From positions 5,270,001-5,334,000 of the forward strand of contig NZ_CP072203.1 of NCBI RefSeq assembly GCF_017654315.1: a DNA stretch of 64,000 bases, in the 5' to 3' direction. The first letter of the stretch is position 1. Each line of letters begins with the position of its first letter. Under the pieces are notes generated by a model. That model had not been told where the DNA came from. It ran no database searches and saw only the letters and a list, made by a program, of their open reading frames with translations. The DNA comes from Gordonia polyisoprenivorans. Lineage in GTDB: Bacteria > Actinomycetota > Actinomycetes > Mycobacteriales > Mycobacteriaceae. The position numbers were made by a program, and so were the translations under genes. Positions 24,705 to 35,190 of this stretch are shown piece after piece.

Positions 24705-25597
24705 GCGACCCGTTGATCATCGACGGCCTGCACAAGAAATACGGTAACGTCGTCGCCCTGCACGACATGACCTTCACCGTCCAACCCGGGGAGATCTTCG
24801 GCTTCGTCGGCAGCAACGGCGCCGGCAAGTCCACGACCATGCGGATCATCCTGGGCGTGCTGGCCGCCGACTCGGGCACCGTGGCACTCGGCGACCGCCC
24901 GATCGACCTGCCCACCCGTCGCCGTATCGGCTACATGCCCGAGGAGCGCGGGCTCTATCCCAAGATGAAGGTCGGCGATCAGTTGCGCTTCCTCGCCCGG
25001 CTGCACGGGATGTCGGCGGCCCAGGCCGACGAGTCGGCGCACCGCTGGACCGAACGCCTGGGCGTGGCGACACGTTTCGGCGACAACGTGGCCGATCTGT
25101 CGTTGGGCAACCAGCAGCGCGTCCAGCTGGCGGCCGCGCTCATCGCCGACCCCGCGGTCCTGGTTCTCGACGAGCCGTTCTCCGGCCTCGACCCGGTCGC
25201 CGTCGACGTCATGAGCGATGTCCTCAAAGAGAAAGCGGCCGAGGGTATCCCGGTGATCTTCTCCTCACACCAACTCGACCTCGTGCAGCGCCTGTGCGAC
25301 CGGGTGGGCATCGTCGTCAAGGGACAGATGCGTGCGCTGGGCAGCGTCGAGAGCCTGCGCGCCCGCGGTGGGGTAACCCTCGAGGTCGAGGGCCCCGGCA
25401 TCGGAACCGCTTGGGCCGACGGCATTCCCGGGGTTCTCGACGCCGACTACGGACCGACCACGCTGCTGCGCATCGACCCCGACTCCGTCGATGACCAGCA
25501 GGTGCTCGCTGCGGCCCTGCACACCGGGCCGGTACACCGCTTCACCAGATCCACACCGTCCTTGACCGACATGTTCCGAGAGGTGGTATCGGCATGA
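24701..25597 (+). CDS. ABC transporter ATP-binding protein (NatA-like)
   Basis: 298 residues. Walker A GSNGAGKST near residue 38, signature LSLGNQQRVQLAAAL, Walker B VLVLDEPFSGLDP and the H-loop SSHQLDLV are intact. A C-terminal DUF4162-like region follows, as in NatA/BcrA ATPases. It overlaps the membrane protein and the permease gene (ATGA on each side). It would power the permease below. Confidence 0.93.
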   Translation: MSDPLIIDGLHKKYGNVVALHDMTFTVQPGEIFGFVGSNGAGKSTTMRIILGVLAADSGTVALGDRPIDLPTRRRIGYMPEERGLYPKMKVGDQLRFLARLHGMSAAQADESAHRWTERLGVATRFGDNVADLSLGNQQRVQLAAALIADPAVLVLDEPFSGLDPVAVDVMSDVLKEKAAEGIPVIFSSHQLDLVQRLCDRVGIVVKGQMRALGSVESLRARGGVTLEVEGPGIGTAWADGIPGVLDADYGPTTLLRIDPDSVDDQQVLAAALHTGPVHRFTRSTPSLTDMFREVVSA

Positions 25598-26823
25598 GCA
25601 CCCCGACCCAGACCCTGCCCCCGACCCCCGCACCCGATGGCGGTGCCGGCGCGATGACGTCGGTGTGGCTCATCGCCGAGCGCGAGATCTCCACCCGCGC
25701 CCGCACCAAGTCGTTCCTGTGGAGCACGATCGCGCTGATGCTCGTCATCGTGATCGGGCTGATCGTCTGGAAGGCGTTCAGCGGCGGTGGCACCGACACC
25801 GACAAGGTCGGCATCGTCGGCGCCGACACGTCGCTCTCGACGACGGTCACCGAGGTCGGCAAGGCCGCCGGCACCCCCGTCTCCGTGCGGACCGTCGACT
25901 CCGCGGCCCAGGCCCGTTCCCAGGTCGACAGCGGTGATCTCGACGGCGCCATCGTCGTCGGACCGTCCGGCTCGTTCACGTTGATCAGCAAGGACGGACT
26001 CTCCGACACGCTCTCGGGCGTGCTGCGTACATCGATCTCCCAGACCACCCTCGCCACCGGACTCGCCGAACGCGGTGTCGACGCGGCCGACCTACCGCGC
26101 GCCACGATCGCCGAGGATCAGACCCAGCCGGCCAAGCCCGACAACGGCCAGCGGATCATCATCGCCATCGTCGGGGCGATGCTGCTGATCATGGCAATCA
26201 TGCTCGGCGGCAACATGATCGCCGTCGGCGTCGTCGAGGAGAAGACCTCACGCATCGTCGAGTTGCTGCTGGCCACCGTGAAACCGCTGCACCTGATGTG
26301 GGGCAAGATCCTCGGCATCGGCGTCGTCGCGCTCGGTCAGGTGGTGGTGCTCGGCGCGACAGCCCTGATCGCCGGGGCGGCAACCGGAATGCTCACCATC
26401 GCCGGTACCGCGGTGGGGATGTTCGCGGCCACCCTCATCTGGTTTCTCCTCGGATTCGTCTTCTTCGCGACGCTCTACGCCGCCGCCGGTGCGCTGGTGT
26501 CCCGTCAGGAGGAACTCGGGTCGACCATCATGCCGCTGACCGTGCTGTCGATGGCGGTGATGTACGCGGGGATCTTCGGAATCCAGGCCCTCGACTCCAC
26601 CTTCATCCAAGTGCTGACCTGGATTCCGCCGTTCTCCGCGGTGCTGGTGCCCATCCGGATCGCGACCGGTGACACCGATCCCATGCAGATCGTCATCACC
26701 CTGGTCCTGATGATCGCGGCCTGCGCGGTGGCCACCTGGATCGCGGCGCGGATCTACCAGCGGTCGATCCTGCGGACCGGCAGCCGGGTGAAGTGGTCCG
26801 AGGCGCTGTCGATGACCCGGTGA
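25594..26823 (+). CDS. ABC-2 type transporter permease (NatB-like)
   Basis: 409 residues with the ABC-2 layout: one N-terminal membrane helix (about 42-60), a large extracytoplasmic domain, then five helices between about 185 and 400. AEREISTRARTKSFLWSTI at the start and EEKTSRIVELLLATVKPLHL before the helix bundle are typical of NatB exporters, which move sodium or peptides/drugs outward. Last gene of the XRE-controlled operon. The substrate is unknown. Confidence 0.9.
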   Translation: MSTPTQTLPPTPAPDGGAGAMTSVWLIAEREISTRARTKSFLWSTIALMLVIVIGLIVWKAFSGGGTDTDKVGIVGADTSLSTTVTEVGKAAGTPVSVRTVDSAAQARSQVDSGDLDGAIVVGPSGSFTLISKDGLSDTLSGVLRTSISQTTLATGLAERGVDAADLPRATIAEDQTQPAKPDNGQRIIIAIVGAMLLIMAIMLGGNMIAVGVVEEKTSRIVELLLATVKPLHLMWGKILGIGVVALGQVVVLGATALIAGAATGMLTIAGTAVGMFAATLIWFLLGFVFFATLYAAAGALVSRQEELGSTIMPLTVLSMAVMYAGIFGIQALDSTFIQVLTWIPPFSAVLVPIRIATGDTDPMQIVITLVLMIAACAVATWIAARIYQRSILRTGSRVKWSEALSMTR

Positions 26824-26842
26824 CACCCCACGACCCGGTGAC

Positions 26843-28285
26843 TCACCTCGCGGGGACCTGCTCCGGTTCGTCGCCGGCGACCGGCGCGGGTCCGTGCGGC
26901 ACGAAGTCCTTGGACCGGATCATCACCAGTGCGCACACCCCACCGAGCACGGCAACCACACCGCTGACCCAGAACAGCAGGTTCAGCCCGTCGGCGTAGG
27001 CGGCGTGGACGCCACCGGCCGGGTGGTCGTGCATCGAACTGGTCATCCGCGAGCTGAACAGCGATCCGTACACGGCGATGCCCACCGCGATGCCGATCTG
27101 ACGGAAGGTGGTGTTGATGCCCGAGGCCATCCCGGACCGGTGCACCGGCACCACACCGACCGCGGTGGCGGCCAGCGGCGGATTGACCAGGCCGCTGCCG
27201 ATGCCGGCGACCACGAGCCCGGGGATCAGATGGGTCCACGACGAGCCGGCATCGAGACCGGCCATCGCAAACAGGCCGCCACCCACCAGCACCAGCCCGG
27301 GGCCGATCAGCCATCGCACCGGCATGTGCTCGGACAGACGGCCGGCGATCGTCGCGAAGATCATCGTGCAACCCGACATCACCAGCAGCCGCAGACCGGT
27401 CTGTAGGGCCGAGAATCCCAGCGAATTCTGCAGGTAGAGAACAAGATAGAGCAGCATCGCGAACAGCGATCCGTTCATGGCGAAGGCCGCGATCAGACCA
27501 CCACCGAAGGTCGGGATGCGCAGCAACCCCAGATCGAACATCGGCTGGGCGACGCGCAGTTCGACGATCACGAAGGCCACCAGGAGCACCGCGGCCGCCG
27601 CGAAACACCCCAGCACCAGGCCGTCGGTCCACGACCGCTGCCCCGCCTCGGTGAGGCCGTAGACGCCGACGAGCAGCCCCGCGGTGAAGGTGAGCACTCC
27701 CGGCCAGTCGATGCGACGCGCGTGCGGCGAGCGCGACTCGTCGACCATCCGCAGCGTCAGGTACAGGGCGACGATGCCGATGGGCAGGTTCACCAGGAAG
27801 ATCGCCCGCCAGGTGATCCCGGTGGTCAGGACACCACCGAGGATCGGTCCGAGAGCCGTCGCGATACCGGTGACCGCACCCCATGCGCCGAAGGCCACTC
27901 CACGTTCGCGGCCGTGGAAGGTCGCGGCCAGCAACGCCAGCGACGTCGCGAAGAGCATTGCCCCGCCGATGCCCTGCAGTGCCCGGGACACGATGAGCAT
28001 CGTCGGGTCCTGCGCCACCCCGCACAACAGCGAACCGAGGGTGAAGATGACCAGGCCGATCGAGAAGATGCGGCGCCGGCCGAATTTGTCGGAGATCGAT
28101 CCGGAGGTCAGCAGCAACGAGGCCAGCGCCAGCGCGTAGGCGTCGGTCACCCATTGGAGCTGGGAGAAACTCGCGCCGAGCGCGCGTTCGATGTCGGGGA
28201 GCGCGACGACGACGATCGTGACGTCGAGCAACAACATGAATGTCGCCGCGCAGACGACGACCAGCGTCCACCATTTCTTTGCCAT
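26843..28285 (-). CDS. MFS drug-efflux transporter, DHA2 (14-helix) family
   Basis: 480 residues, 14 predicted helices. Motif A SDKFGRRRIFSIGLVIF lies after helix 2, motif C-like GPILGGVLTTGITWRAIF near helix 5, and the N-terminal LLDVTIVVVALPDIERALG is characteristic of EmrB/QacA proton antiporters. It is divergent from a double-Lrp regulator across 66 bp, which probably controls it. The TGA end nearly abuts the converging ABC permease. Confidence 0.92.
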   Translation of the reverse strand: MAKKWWTLVVVCAATFMLLLDVTIVVVALPDIERALGASFSQLQWVTDAYALALASLLLTSGSISDKFGRRRIFSIGLVIFTLGSLLCGVAQDPTMLIVSRALQGIGGAMLFATSLALLAATFHGRERGVAFGAWGAVTGIATALGPILGGVLTTGITWRAIFLVNLPIGIVALYLTLRMVDESRSPHARRIDWPGVLTFTAGLLVGVYGLTEAGQRSWTDGLVLGCFAAAAVLLVAFVIVELRVAQPMFDLGLLRIPTFGGGLIAAFAMNGSLFAMLLYLVLYLQNSLGFSALQTGLRLLVMSGCTMIFATIAGRLSEHMPVRWLIGPGLVLVGGGLFAMAGLDAGSSWTHLIPGLVVAGIGSGLVNPPLAATAVGVVPVHRSGMASGINTTFRQIGIAVGIAVYGSLFSSRMTSSMHDHPAGGVHAAYADGLNLLFWVSGVVAVLGGVCALVMIRSKDFVPHGPAPVAGDEPEQVPAR

Positions 28286-28351
28286 GATCCAAGTCTGGCG
28301 ACCCGAACGACGATCGTCGCCCTCGGTCCGAGCAGACGTAGGATTCCACCC
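28286..28351. promoter_or_regulatory. Divergent promoter region MFS / Lrp gene
   Basis: 66-bp gap that must hold both promoters of the MFS pump and the Lrp-type regulator. No obvious palindrome can be read in it. Confidence 0.45.
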
Positions 28352-29416
28352 ATGAGTGCTCGGATAGCGTTGGAATCCTCCACCCTCGACACCTTGGATG
28401 CGCAGATCACCCGGGCGCTACAGATCTCGCCGCGGGTGGCCTTCGCCGAACTCGCCGAGATCCTCGATGTGGCCGAGCAGACGGTGGCCCGACGCTACCG
28501 GCGGATGCGCCGCGACGGATACCTGCGGGTCACGATGACCGCCGATCTGCACGGCACCGGCGGCGCCAACTGGCTCGTGCGCGTGCGGTGCCGACCGGAG
28601 GGCGCCGACGCGATCGCCCGGGCGATCGCGGCACGCGACGACGTGTCATGGGTGTCGATCTACGGGGCCGGCTGGGAGGTCGATTTCAATCTCCGAGCGC
28701 CCGCCGACGTCGAGACGCACGAGTTGCTGCACGAGATGTTGCCGAGGTCCGCGCCGGTGCTCGACGTCGCACCCGCAGAGATCCTGCACACCTACATCGG
28801 CGGGGCGGGCGAGCATCAGGACACGTGGAGCGATGTGCTCACGTCCGCGCAGACCGCGGCGTTGCGGGCGACTACGCCACCGGTGGTGTCGTCGAAAGGT
28901 GTTCGGGCGGAACTCGACGACACCGATCGTCTCCTGATCGACGAACTCGGCCGGGACGGGCGGGTCTCGTATTCGACGCTGGCGCGCACTGCGGGCAGTA
29001 CGCCCGGAAAGGTGACGCGTCGTGTGGAGCGTCTCATCGGTTCCGGGCTGGCCTACTTCCATGTGGATCTGGCCACCGCGGCAATCGGGTTGCGCAGCAC
29101 CGCGTTATGGCTCACGGTTACGCCCCGATCGCTGGCCTCGGTGGGGCAGGCGTTGGGTACCGATACCCGTATCCCGTTCGCCGCCGCGGTCACCGGCCGG
29201 GCCAATCTGACCGCGAATGTGATCGGCGCAGGCCGCGACGACCTCTATTCCTTTGTCACCGAAGACCTTGCACGGCTGGACGGGATTACCGGTTACGAAC
29301 TCGTCCCGCTGCTGCGCCGGGTCAAACATGCGGGCGCGCTCGTGCACGGCGACAAACTCGCGCCGCCTCAGATCTCGCCGAACCGGCGCAGGGCCTCTTC
29401 CCGTTCGGCCTTGTGA
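28352..29416 (+). CDS. Lrp/AsnC-family regulator with two tandem Lrp modules
   Basis: 354 residues, about twice the usual Lrp length. The first helix-turn-helix is LDTLDAQITRALQISPRVAF, then AELAEILDVAEQTVARRYRR, followed by an AsnC ligand domain. The second, near residue 190, is LDDTDRLLIDELGRDGRVSY, then STLARTAGSTPGKVTRRVER, with its own ligand domain. This gives an intramolecular dimer of DNA-binding units. Divergent from the MFS pump. Its last 49 bp overlap the converging photolyase gene. Confidence 0.88.
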   Translation: MSARIALESSTLDTLDAQITRALQISPRVAFAELAEILDVAEQTVARRYRRMRRDGYLRVTMTADLHGTGGANWLVRVRCRPEGADAIARAIAARDDVSWVSIYGAGWEVDFNLRAPADVETHELLHEMLPRSAPVLDVAPAEILHTYIGGAGEHQDTWSDVLTSAQTAALRATTPPVVSSKGVRAELDDTDRLLIDELGRDGRVSYSTLARTAGSTPGKVTRRVERLIGSGLAYFHVDLATAAIGLRSTALWLTVTPRSLASVGQALGTDTRIPFAAAVTGRANLTANVIGAGRDDLYSFVTEDLARLDGITGYELVPLLRRVKHAGALVHGDKLAPPQISPNRRRASSRSAL

Positions 29417-30657
29417 TCGACGATCGGCTCCGGATAGTCGTCGGTACCGTACTCGGGCACCCACTGAGCGACGTAGGCGCCGTCGGGGTCGAACTTCTTG
29501 GCCTGCGCCTCCGGGTTGAACACCCGAAAGTACGGCGCCGCATCGGTTCCCGTGCCGGCCGCCCACTGCCAGCCGTGCTGGTTGGACGCCATGTCGCCGT
29601 CGAGGAGCTGATCGAGGAACCACCGCGCACCCCACCACCACGGCAGGTGCAGATCCTTGACGAGGAAGGACGCGGTGACCATCCGCACCCGGTTGTGCAT
29701 GAATCCGGTCTGTGCGAGCTGGCGCATGCCGGCATCAACCAGCGGAAAACCGGTACGCCCCTGCTTCCACGCGTTGAATCGCCGGTCGGCGGCGGCGTCG
29801 GTGTCGAGGTCGATGCCGTCGAACTGGCGATTCCAGTTGTGCCACGCCGACTCCGGCCAGTGATGGAGGACGTCGGCGTAGAAGTCGCGAAATGCCAACT
29901 CGCGCAGGTACGCCTGCGCGCCCTTGCCGGTGCCGGTCAGGTCCGCGGCCAAGGTGCGCGGGTGGATGTTGCCGAACTTCAGGTACGCCGACATCCGGCT
30001 CGTCACATCGAGATCGGGCCGGTTGCGGTCGTCGTCGTAACCGGCGAGATCCTCCGCGACGAAGTCGCCCCACCGTGCCAGGGCGGCGTTCTCCCCAGCG
30101 GGAATGTCGGTCGTCGTGGGCGCCTTGGGAATTCGGATGCGACCGGATCGGGTGAGATCGGACGGGTCGAGGAGATCACCCGCGGACACCGACGTCGACG
30201 CGGGCTTGCGCCACCCGTGATCACGCCACTGCCGGTGGAACGGCGTGAAGACCTTGTAGGGGCTGCCGTCGGCCTTGGTGACGCGACCGGGCGACACCAG
30301 GTACGGCGATCCGACCGGCTCCCACGACACGTCACCGGCATCGTCGAGCGCCGCGATCACGGCCTCGTCGCGACGACGCCCGAACGGCGAGAAGTCCTCG
30401 GAGACATGCACCGACGACGCGCCGACGGCCTCGACCAGCCGGGGGATCTCCTCGTCGGGACGACCCCGCACGACAAGGAGTCGACCGTCGAGGCGCCCAT
30501 CGAGCTCGCGGAGCGAATCGAAGAGGAACGCCAGACGCCGGTCGCCGGCGGACTTCTCGAGCCGGGGGTCGAGGACGAAGCAGATCAGGACGCGATCGGC
30601 GGCGTCGAGCGCGTCGGCGAGCGCCGGCAGATCACCCAGACGCAGATCACGGCGCAA
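29368..30657 (-). CDS. phr: Deoxyribodipyrimidine photolyase (class I CPD type), start codon anomalous
   Basis: Light-dependent repair enzyme for cyclobutane pyrimidine dimers. Antenna-domain RRDLRLGDLPALADALDAAD opens it and FAD-binding motifs TGFPLVDAGMRQL, MHNRVRMVTASFLVKDLHLP and WQWAAGTGTDAAPYFRVFNP follow. The TTG at 30655-30657 used here is in the middle of the conserved ALLWLRRDLRL segment. Between the in-frame TAG at 30736-30738, which is the FKBP stop, and this TTG there is no ATG, GTG or other TTG. The true N-terminus probably begins upstream at a non-standard codon (see findings). Confidence 0.88.
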   Translation of the reverse strand: MRRDLRLGDLPALADALDAADRVLICFVLDPRLEKSAGDRRLAFLFDSLRELDGRLDGRLLVVRGRPDEEIPRLVEAVGASSVHVSEDFSPFGRRRDEAVIAALDDAGDVSWEPVGSPYLVSPGRVTKADGSPYKVFTPFHRQWRDHGWRKPASTSVSAGDLLDPSDLTRSGRIRIPKAPTTTDIPAGENAALARWGDFVAEDLAGYDDDRNRPDLDVTSRMSAYLKFGNIHPRTLAADLTGTGKGAQAYLRELAFRDFYADVLHHWPESAWHNWNRQFDGIDLDTDAAADRRFNAWKQGRTGFPLVDAGMRQLAQTGFMHNRVRMVTASFLVKDLHLPWWWGARWFLDQLLDGDMASNQHGWQWAAGTGTDAAPYFRVFNPEAQAKKFDPDGAYVAQWVPEYGTDDYPEPIVDHKAEREEALRRFGEI

Positions 30658-30735
30658 CCACAGCAGAGCCGTACCGGTCGGCGTCTCCGACGTCGACGCG
30701 GCCGACCCGCCTCGGGTGCGCTTGGCGGCGGAGAT

Positions 30736-31104
30736 CTATCCCACGCCCAGCAGATCGATGACAAACACCAGGGTGCGGCCCGAAAGTCGGTGTCCTGCAC
30801 CGGGCGGACCGTAGGCCAGGTTCGGCGGCACGGTCAGACGCCGGCGTCCGCCGACCTTCATTCCCGGGATTCCCTCTTGCCAGCCCGGGATCAGCCGCTC
30901 GAGCGGGAAGTGCGCGGACTGACCGCGATCCCACGACGAGTCGAACTCCTCGCCCGACTCGAAATCGACTCCCACGTAGTGGACATCGACGACGTCACCG
31001 CGCTGGGCCTGCGCTCCGTCACCCTCGACGAGATCGACGACCTCGAGTTCGGCGGGGGCCGGGCCCTCCGGGAATTCGACTTCTGGCTTTTCGGCACTGG
31101 TCAT
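30736..31104 (-). CDS. FKBP-type peptidyl-prolyl cis-trans isomerase
   Basis: 122 residues of a single FKBP domain: GDVVDVHYVGVDFESGEEFD, then SSWDRGQSAHFPLERLIPGW, QEGIPGMKVGGRRRLTVPPN and LAYGPPGAG followed by LVFVIDLLGVG. No signal peptide, so it is cytoplasmic. ATG at 31102-31104 with GGAGAGTCC upstream. It lies 81 bp downstream of gltA on the same strand. Its TAG is in the same reading frame as the photolyase that follows. Confidence 0.93.
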   Translation of the reverse strand: MTSAEKPEVEFPEGPAPAELEVVDLVEGDGAQAQRGDVVDVHYVGVDFESGEEFDSSWDRGQSAHFPLERLIPGWQEGIPGMKVGGRRRLTVPPNLAYGPPGAGHRLSGRTLVFVIDLLGVG

Positions 31105-31142
31105 CGGGACTCTCCTTTGAGTCGTCGGTTCTCTGGTGGCTC

Positions 31143-31167
31143 GGGTCCCTCGTGGACGAGAGGGCCC
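31143..31167 (-). terminator. Possible imperfect terminator hairpin after gltA
   Basis: GGGTCCCTCGT pairs imperfectly with ACGAGAGGGCCC across a short loop, in the 81-bp gap between the gltA stop and the FKBP start. There is no T-tract, so it may only attenuate transcription. Confidence 0.35.
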
Positions 31168-31185
31168 GTCGGGTGGGCGAGCGCC

Positions 31186-32508
<1,323 letters not shown>

Positions 32509-32575
32509 TCGTGGACCCCTTTACTCAGGTGCGAGATTTTCCTCTTCGCCCATTACGGGCTCTTGAGAACCTAAC

Positions 32576-33520
32576 CTAGTCTCCCCCGAGCTCGCTCGCC
32601 CACGGAGGGTCCGCCCCCGGACGCGAGACGGTGATCCCGGCCACCTTCACGGCGAACCGTGCCACCTCGCGCCACTGCTCGTCGTCGAGGTCACGCACCG
32701 CGGCCGACGACAATGCACCGGCGCGGTCGAGTTGATGGAGGATCGCGCCCATGATGCTGTCACCAGCGCCGATGGTGTCGGCAACGGCCACCCGCGGCGC
32801 CGGGATACGGCTCGTGTTCGACGCGGTGACGACGTCGATACCGTCGGCGCCCGCGGTCACCAGCACCGCGCAGACCCCGGCCTCGAGCCAGTCGGCGGGG
32901 CGCGAACCGTTCGGTCCGCGCCCCAGCCACTCGGCGTCCTCGTCGGAGAGCTTGACCACGTCGACGGCGTTCATCCACGACGCGAACCGGGCGCGGTAGG
33001 CGTCGGCGTCGGCGATGACGGCCGCACGGATGTTGGGGTCGCAGACCACGAGCCGCCCCTCCTCGTGGCAGCGACGCATCGTCGATTCGTACACGCTCGC
33101 ACCGGGCTCGAGAACCAGTGACAGCGTGCCGAAGCCAACCGCCGCGACGGTCGGCGCGAACGGCCCGGGGTCGGTGACGAGGCGGTCGGCGGTGCCCTCG
33201 ACGTAGAACGAGTAGTGGGCGGCGCCGTCGGCGCCGATGGTCGCCAGTGCCAGCGAGGTGGGCTCGGAACGTCGTTGGACCAGGGTGGTGCCGACGCCGC
33301 TGTGCCGCAACGCCGACATGATGGCCTCGCCGTAGTCGTCGGTCGACACCGCCGAACAGAACGAGACCGCACTTCCCAGCCGCCCCAAGGTGATCGCGAC
33401 GTTGAACGGTCCCCCGCCCAGGGCCGGCTGCAGCGGCGGCAGTTGCCCTCCACCGACAGTTGGTGGAGCTGTGGCCACCACGTCCACCAGCGCCTCGCCG
33501 CACACGACGATCTCCCTCAT
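32576..33520 (-). CDS. PfkB-family carbohydrate kinase (fructokinase-like)
   Basis: 314 residues. Ribokinase-fold motifs are CGEALVDVV at the start, GGGPFNVAITLGRLG near 45, VCDPNIRAAVI in the middle and the anion hole/catalytic DTIGAGDSIMGAIL near 260. It phosphorylates a sugar at its 1- or 6-hydroxyl, and fructose is the common substrate of this subgroup. ATG at 33518-33520 is chosen because the upstream in-frame ATG at 33550 adds a short unconserved head. Confidence 0.88.
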   Translation of the reverse strand: MREIVVCGEALVDVVATAPPTVGGGQLPPLQPALGGGPFNVAITLGRLGSAVSFCSAVSTDDYGEAIMSALRHSGVGTTLVQRRSEPTSLALATIGADGAAHYSFYVEGTADRLVTDPGPFAPTVAAVGFGTLSLVLEPGASVYESTMRRCHEEGRLVVCDPNIRAAVIADADAYRARFASWMNAVDVVKLSDEDAEWLGRGPNGSRPADWLEAGVCAVLVTAGADGIDVVTASNTSRIPAPRVAVADTIGAGDSIMGAILHQLDRAGALSSAAVRDLDDEQWREVARFAVKVAGITVSRPGADPPWASELGGD

Positions 33521-33655
33521 CGACCGATCCCGACGACTGTGCACGTCCATCCCGTCTTCACGGCATCAGTCTGCCATCGCCGGTGGCGTCGATGTCGGCT
33601 ATGGGCGAAACGACGACGAGACCAAAACATCAGTGGGCGGGTAGATTCGACGGAT

Positions 33656-34321
33656 ATGAACGAGTTGCCCGCGGGACGCGATGCGGTGCTCCTCGACTTC
33701 GGTGACGACCCGGTCGCGGTGCGCCGGGCGCAGCGGGCACTGCGCGCGGCGAGCGAGGCGGGCGACCTGCTCGGCGTCACCGAGATCGTGCCCAGCGCAT
33801 CGACTGTCCTCGTCCAGTTCGAGCTCGGCGTCGGCGCGGACTCCTTGGGCATCCACCGGGTGTTGCGCGGTGCGGTCACCGACGACGACACGACGCCGGA
33901 CACCGACGACGAGGTGACGATCGAAGTGCATTACGACGGCGCCGATCTCGACGCGGTCGCCACCACCCTGGGGTGCGGGGTTGGCGATGTGGTCGCCGCG
34001 CACACCGCGACGAGGTGGCGCGTCCAGTTCATGGGTTTCGCACCGGGATTCGGCTACCTCGTCCCCGAGGATGCCGACAACCCGCTTCTCCGGATCGGCC
34101 GGCGCGCGCAGCCGCGCACCCGGGTGCCCGCCGGCGCGGTGGCCGTCGCTGCCGGATACAGTGCGATCTATCCGCGGACGAGCCCCGGTGGATGGCATCT
34201 CTTGGGCCGCACCGGTATCCAGCTGTGGGACGAAACAGCGAATCCGCCGTCGTTGCTGGCTCCGGGCACGCTGGTGCGATTCGTCGACGCCGCCCGCAGT
34301 GACGCCGGAGAGTCACGGTGA
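33656..34321 (+). CDS. pxpB: 5-oxoprolinase subunit B (KipI family)
   Basis: 221 residues. Signature segments are TATRWRVQFMGFAPGFGYLV, VPAGAVAVAAGYSAIYPRTS and GGWHLLGRTGIQLWD. With PxpA and PxpC it forms the ATP-dependent 5-oxoprolinase that recycles pyroglutamate. ATG at 33656; the longer upstream frame is a shadow of the kinase promoter. Overlaps pxpC by GTGA. No pxpA gene lies beside it here. Confidence 0.92.
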   Translation: MNELPAGRDAVLLDFGDDPVAVRRAQRALRAASEAGDLLGVTEIVPSASTVLVQFELGVGADSLGIHRVLRGAVTDDDTTPDTDDEVTIEVHYDGADLDAVATTLGCGVGDVVAAHTATRWRVQFMGFAPGFGYLVPEDADNPLLRIGRRAQPRTRVPAGAVAVAAGYSAIYPRTSPGGWHLLGRTGIQLWDETANPPSLLAPGTLVRFVDAARSDAGESR

Positions 34322-35190
34322 GCGCGATCGAGGTGATCCACCCCGGCCCGTTTGCGACGATCCAGGATCTGGGTCGGCCCGGGCTGGCCCATCTCGGTGT
34401 GCCTCGGTCGGGTGCCGCCGACCTGGTGTCGATGACACTCGCCAATCGTCTTGTCGGAAACCGGGAATCAGCGGCCGTCATCGAAGCGACGTTGGGCGGG
34501 ATACGGATTCGGGCGCTGCGCGGGCTGCTGATCGCGGTGACCGGGGCGGGTGCGCAGGTACTCGTCGACGATGTGCCGGTCGGCCTCGGTGTGACCGCCA
34601 CCGTGACCGCGGGCTCGGAACTGGCCGTGTCGGCGCCAACATCGGGTTGTCGCAACTACGTTGCGGTGCGGGGTGGAATCGACGTCGGCGCGGTCCTCGG
34701 TTCGCGATCCACCGACACGTTGTCGGGGCTTGGGCCGCCGCCGTTGTCGGCAGGTGATCTACTCGAGGTCGGCGTCGAGAGCGGGCCATGGCCTGCGGTG
34801 ACGCATGCGCCGGTCGAGGCAACACCACCGCCGGTCGCCGAACTCGATGTGAGCGCAGGTCCGCGTTCCGGGCACCTGCACCGGGTCGGGGATCTGATGG
34901 TCGGCGAGTGGGTGGTGAGCGCCGACGCCGACCGGGTCGGGGTGCGGTTGGGACGGCCTGACGGGTCGGATCATCCGTTGTTGCACCATCGTGCCGATGT
35001 CGGCGAACTCGCGTCGGAAGGCGTTGCCCACGGGGCGGTTCAGGTCCCACCCAATGGGCAGCCGGTGCTGTTTCTCGCCGATCATCCGGTGACCGGCGGC
35101 TATCCGGTGGTGGCGGTACTCACCGCTGGGGCGCTCGCGCGAGCGGCTCAGCTGGTCGCCGGCAACCGGGTGCGTTTCCGCTCTCGGTGA
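34318..35190 (+). CDS. pxpC: 5-oxoprolinase subunit C (biotin-dependent carboxyltransferase family, KipA)
   Basis: 290 residues of the PxpC/allophanate-hydrolase-like family: IEVIHPGPFATIQDLGRPGL, then GVPRSGAADLVSMTLANRLV, then NYVAVRGGIDV and the final GGYPVVAVLTAGALARAAQL. Starts at GTG 34318 overlapping the pxpB stop. Works with PxpB. The partner PxpA (LamB/YcsF family) is not in the window. A strong inverted repeat spans its stop codon. Confidence 0.92.
   Translation: MSAIEVIHPGPFATIQDLGRPGLAHLGVPRSGAADLVSMTLANRLVGNRESAAVIEATLGGIRIRALRGLLIAVTGAGAQVLVDDVPVGLGVTATVTAGSELAVSAPTSGCRNYVAVRGGIDVGAVLGSRSTDTLSGLGPPPLSAGDLLEVGVESGPWPAVTHAPVEATPPPVAELDVSAGPRSGHLHRVGDLMVGEWVVSADADRVGVRLGRPDGSDHPLLHHRADVGELASEGVAHGAVQVPPNGQPVLFLADHPVTGGYPVVAVLTAGALARAAQLVAGNRVRFRSR

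Noticed and set aside
30736..31104. FKBP-photolyase fusion protein as the annotated product
   Set aside because: The in-frame TAG is real in this sequence, and both domains are normally separate proteins. It is kept as a finding, not as a gene call.
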